A DNA stretch of 64,000 nucleotides from Nipponacmea schrenckii (lineage: Eukaryota > Mollusca > Gastropoda > Lottiidae), in assembly GCA_030562195.1 (NCBI GenBank), contig JAUJPP010000005.1:23051106-23115105 (forward strand). The letters are read 5' to 3'. Of the stretch, positions 29,601 through 35,600 are shown piece after piece. The stretch's first letter is position 1; every line of letters starts with the position of its first letter. The notes beneath the pieces are model-generated. The model did not search any database. It worked only from the letters and a program-made list of their open reading frames with translations, and was not told where the DNA came from. A program made the translations under genes and the position numbers.

Positions 29601-32600
29601 TGTTGTAACTATTGTAGTCTAAGCGCAGTGAGGTGTGTAAAAAACTAAAATAAAAAAAAAATTAAGAAAGAATTGACAGACCGAAAACAAACCGGGACTT
29701 TGCTGTCCCACAAAAATCTGAAAACACATCTTTCATCAAAAACGCCACTATACTAATTTCAATACTAGTTTCTAACTTAATTCAGAACTCATAACTCTCT
29801 ACTAGAGTCTTAGTTTATATTTTTGCAAACATAATGTGAACCAATCAGTACTAAATCCTCAATTAATCCTGAATAAGTAAACCTTTTCACTCAAAGATCT
29901 AGTACAACTGAACTTTTTTAACTACATTTCATGAGTACCCCTGAATCCCAGTGATCCTGTACTAGCAATTCTTCATAAGATAACTTACCTACATATTTTT
30001 CATTTGAAGCAATAAGATAGCTTGCCAGGCAATGTAATATATGCATACTGGCGGCATTGATTATGAAGAAAAAATGAATATTCAACCTTCAATCATATAC
30101 TTCTTTTCTAGGTACAATATTCCTTAGTTTCATTAAAATCTGTCGAGAATTATACCTTATAACAAGGCAATAACTCATTAAATATTTTTCAGTATTTTTG
30201 ATTATTAAAGGGTTCACTCTTGGGTGATAAACAATTTAAAAAAAAATCATCAACATCTGAATGGAATTATGCCTTGAAAAGAGATTATGTGCCAAAAACC
30301 AAACGCATTTTAAAAAACAAGAGCAATAATTTATATCAAATATTTTGTGATATTTCTTATTAGTTTAGTCAAAATTGGTAAAGCAGTGTGCCTTCTAGAG
30401 GGTTTACAAGCTAAAATTTTGATGTGTTTTCAAAAACAAGGGCAATGACTGATACTAAATATTTTTTAATTTATCGGATTTTAAATAGGGTTCATCCTTA
30501 TGTAATTACAAATACTCATGGCAAGTTTCTTCAAAGTCCCTCAAAAATTGTGACTTGTAGAGTGTCTATAAGGCAAAAATCAAACACGTTTGCAAGAACA
30601 AAGGCAATACTGTATAATTCTGTATATAATGCGCAGGTTTTTACCCTAAAACGGCCCCATCAAAGAGGTGGTTCACACTACAGTACAGAAACTTTATAAC
30701 TTATCTTCGTCGCCGGCGACGGTCCACAGTTCGTCGGCAAAATAAGCTCAGACGGTCGCCAGTTCATCTGACGACCGTCGTCGATTAAAGTGGCGACAGT
30801 CGTCAAATATTCGGCGACGATCTGCAGACGGTCGCCAGTTCTTCGCCAAATATTTGGCGACGGTCTGCAGACGGTCACCAGTTCGTCGCCGAATATTTGA
30901 CGACCGTCGTCAAAATTCCTATAATCTTTGTGTACATCATGACGTCAAGACTTTGCTTGACCATGATGTGTAGGGATTTATATATGAATTTATTAGCCTA
31001 TGATTCATAAAATAATATTGATGACAAGAGAAGCCTAAAATCATGTCCCCACTCACCCTGAAACGAAATAGACTAGGCCTATTTCATTAGTTGGGAGAGT
31101 GAATTTTTCAGAATGATCATCTAGCTTCGATACTAGAATGATCTCTTTTGGTGAACAAATAAATTTATTGTCACATTCTGCATACCAGTTCACCTTCACA
31201 AAGAGAATATTGTCAAACTGAGCTTGCTATTTGTTCTGATATTTTACCGTAGGTCAACTCATAAAAAGCGTTTCTGGATAACCGATGTTGAAACTCTAAC
31301 CGGTTGCCCGTGAAATCCTAGTATTAGTAGTTACTATGACACCTGAACAAATTCCGATATCAGAATCTGAGACTGGATTCATTACAACGTCATACTTTGA
31401 TTGACAGGTCCAAACTAGCTCTAATCACAATAATATTCATAAAAAAGTCAAATTAGTAGTGATAATCCTATTTCAATATGGTGCCCAAAGAACTTAAAAG
31501 TAGTGCTTAGATTGACGATTTCAAACGAAACTAAGCCCAAATCTACTTGTGAGATTTAGACCTACATGTATCTTGGCACGCAGTTACGAAGAAGTAGGCG
31601 TGGTTTCTCAAAACGTCAATCCCGACATCGTTGTTTTACCATTGGATGATGAAAATAGATCGACATCGTTGTTTTTTAGGCTGGGTTGGGCGTCGTGATT
31701 TTAAATATATCCCCCGTGATAAGTTTGAATTTAACGTTATAAAAATAGAGCCGGTGGCCCGAGAATTAATTTATTATGAAGTCCGAGGTCGTAGGCCTAG
31801 TCCCGAAAAGCCATGGTAAAAGGGTTGTTACACTTTCTTTTCATCGAAATTGAGAATCTGCTTGATATCCTAGTTTCTATGGTTAAATAATCTGTTATAG
31901 GCTTTACATTTCTACGTTCTTTGGTTGGACACGATCAAGACTGGGCCTACTAGGTCTATTTGAGGTTTTCTACAACAGGTACATCTTACAACAGTAGCCT
32001 TTTTTTGTAACCATTGAAACGGCCTGGTTACCGGGGTTAAAGTAATGCACCCTCAGACCTTATTGATCACCCAAATAAAGTATTTTATTGTTTCAAAAAA
32101 TTACTGTAGACCAAGCTTACACCCCAAGTGCCCCAACACGCATTCCGTGGAGGGTTGAAGTATGGGCTTCACCCATTGTTCTCCTCTTGTCACTCTCAGT
32201 CTCATAGGCCGGCTATCGTTGTTTAATCTTTTGACGAAAAAAATAGATTGATGAAGCCTTTATTGGGCACATTCTGCATATCAACTCAAAACTAAGGTTT
32301 TTTTCCATGCATGTGTACATAATAAAAATTCTGATGACATGTATTTCAAAATAATAGGCTTAGCCTAGTAGTAGTGGCGCAGGCCTAGCGCATTGTTAAT
32401 TTCGCTCATGAAAGAATTTTGATTCTTGGCGTCAAAAGATGAAGATTTGGATCGTGACGTGATGGTCATTAAATTATGACATCAGTCATCAGCTCTTCTT
32501 GACAACGGAAAGCGATGGATTTTCTTTCTGGAAGTGGCGACAAACAGGCGACCGTCTGCAGACGGTCACCAGTTCTTCTGCAGACGGTCGCCAGTTCGTC

Positions 32601-35600
32601 GGCAAATATTTGAGGACGGTCGGCAAAATTTTCGACGACTGTCTACAGACGGTCGCCAGTTCGTCGTCAAATGTTCGGCCCAGACTTGATTTTTAGGGGT
32701 CGTTTTGGGCCTTTGTTACATTTAAACAGTCCTCAGAAATATTCAAGCTCTGAGAAAATCGCAAAATACCTTGAAATATGCCTCAAACAAAAAATTTCAT
32801 TTTCATTTTTTTCCGTGCTGTACGCGGCTGGTCTCCAGTCAGTCTGAAAATTGTGTGTCCTGTTGACACTTGAAAAATGCGTTGTAGTCTGTTTATATAG
32901 ATGACCGCTATTGCACGACGGGAAGGCTAACTCTTTGATTATCAAGACGAACCGTTTTCCAATATGGCGGGACGTTCGTAATTTCTTAAGACATAATGAT
33001 TTTTCAAACAAGGATAATTATGGATACACATGGATTTGAAGGCTCAAATTTTAAAGGTAAGCTCTGTAGACTATTTCTGATTAGCTAAGCAAAAGATTTC
33101 ATGTGTTTGAGGCTGTCGGATGATTGTCCGAAACAAATCAAGCCTGGGCCCCTTTAAAGATTGTAGAGCAGCGGGTTAACTCTCCTGCAGCTATAGGATA
33201 ATGTAGGCTTTTCAAAGGTAAATCAAATAATTGAGGCACTATGAAGGAGAACATCCGAAATAATATTACTAATGACAACTAAAACCATTAGCGACCTTTT
33301 GAAAGTATATATTTATCGACAATGTCTATCCAATGCTATATATATATATTTTGTACGATGTGTTCTTTTGGTTTCATCGCCATCTGAAAATTGCGAATTT
33401 AATATATAAAACAATCTATTGGATATTATTCTCTGCGTTTGGGCAATTTACAAAACATGAGTTTCGGCGATCCGGACATCTTTTTAGATTAAACGACCCT
33501 CTATCCATTTTTTATTATGATTTTAACTTATTATCTATCTTTATTGATGATGAGGGCTAAGGATGGGAAGGGGCAAAGAGAGGGAAAAGGGAAAAGGGGG
33601 GATATGGGAGCGTTTGTTATGAAATCCAAATCCATTTATAATACACATTTTTTTTTTAATAAACCCTTTCTGTCTTTTGCTTAACGAAGGAATCCCTGGA
33701 TGCAACACACTGCTTCAGTGCCGTTAGGCGTAAGGCTCTACTTTTTTTTTGTTATTTGAATGGAAAATATTACGTGAAGACAAGAGGTACCAAAAATAAT
33801 GATCATGGTGCACGGAATTTTGAATGGCTTTTGTGGTAGGAACAATTGATTGTCATGCTTGATGACATGTCTCAATACGTAATCGAGTCTTGCCAGAATA
33901 TAAATACGGTTACCAGAATAACTGGGTTTTAATATAATCCATTGTTTTCCTAATTATTCATCAGATATGGACTCAGTCCAGTAAAACATTTTATGCTAAT
34001 GATTGTATACGAATTTAGTCCGTTCTATTTTTAGAAATCCTCTTTCTCCCTTCCTTTGGGGGTTTTTGCATGCCCATTTTTGACTAATTTTTGGTCTAGA
34101 TTTGAAATTTGATGTCTGAAATTGCATTTTCTTTCAGAATTTCTGAGATAATGAGAAATTTAATTGGCGGAAGGTTATTTCTAAAAATAGTGGTTTTGTA
34201 TGCAGTGACAGTCAAGCGGATGTTGATAAAATGTACTGGTTTACTTTCATTTTGTTTAGTTCAAAATTTTCATGGTCACGCTATATTGCATTTTTGTACA
34301 GAAACCAAGTATTGGCCTGGCTTTCATGTGACATATAAGAAAATTTTCAACGAGATTTCTGGAAAAAGTTCTAGAAGGTTGAATTTTGTGATTTAACATG
34401 GAAATAGATGGCAAATGAATTAGTGGACTAAGTCCTGAATAATACACATGGTTCACGCCGTCATTTTTTTCATTTCAGTTGAGAGGCAATACTAGTCAAT
34501 AAATCTATGCGGGGAGTAAAAGCAAACGATAGAAATAAACCATTGGAAGAATCATGTCACTCCAGCGATGATTAAAGACTTAATTAAGAAAGACAATGAT
34601 ATTTATTTACGCTAAACAAACGAAACAATCAAAATTAAGTATTTACACAAAACGAACTGACCCATATCGTGATTATTATTCGCATTATGATTACACGTAT
34701 AATGGGGCCTATTAGTCTTACACCAAGTCAGTTACCGTAAGCCCCTCATATTCCTGTCAATGGTATATTCTTCAATACGTCTAAGTTTAAGTGCACATTT
34801 TTCTTCCAATAGAATATCACCCTCGATACTGTAATTGAAAAGTGCGGTATCCCGATAAAGACGTGTACAAATTTATCGATTAGTATAGTCTTTCAACTTA
34901 ATATGATTACATGATTTCTAAATAGCACTCAATAATACCATTACGAGGGATTAGAAGCAATAAATATATGATTAAAATGGATTTTATTATAAAAATAAAT
35001 AGTAGAATCGTATGTTGCAGTAAAAAAATTTTATCATGATGGTGAATTACGTATTGACAACTATTTCCCGATATTGGTGTCTGTGAAATGCAAACTTAAA
35101 GTTGTATTTTTGCCACAAAAAGGGGTGCGCACTATACATGGGTAAATGAATTTTTCCCTGATTTTGCGGAGGCAAGGAAGGGGTGCGCATTATACATGCT
35201 TGCGCACTATATTCAGAATTATACGGTAATTCATATCAGATATATATTGATATTTTCAATTTTCAATAGGGCTCATTCTTGGGTGATATCAAACATCTTC
35301 AGCAAGTTTTGCAGAATTGTGCCTCATAGAGTATTTACAAGCCAAAAGTTTGATGCGTTTTCAAAAACAAGGGCAACAACTGACATAAAATATTTCTCGA
35401 TTTAACTGATTTAGGGTTTTTCCTTGGGTGAAAACAAATACTCACCCAAAGTTTCATCAAAATCCATTAAGAATTGTTCTTTCTAGAGTGTTTACAAGCT
35501 AAAAACGGATGGACGGACATGGGCGTATAAAAAAGTGATTTCTGATTTTTCAGTTCTAAAAATCATTCAAAAAGTTTCTTAAAGGAATAGAAAGCTGTGA

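Noticed and set aside
34109..34396. 95-codon open frame (+) in per intron 4
   Set aside because: No motif, AT-driven composition, overlapped by an opposite frame; nothing supports a gene.
34555..34700. Possible LINE-like peptide (TPAMIKDLIKKDNDIYLR)
   Set aside because: Resembles the region before LINE reverse transcriptases only loosely, with stops on both sides and no further motif.
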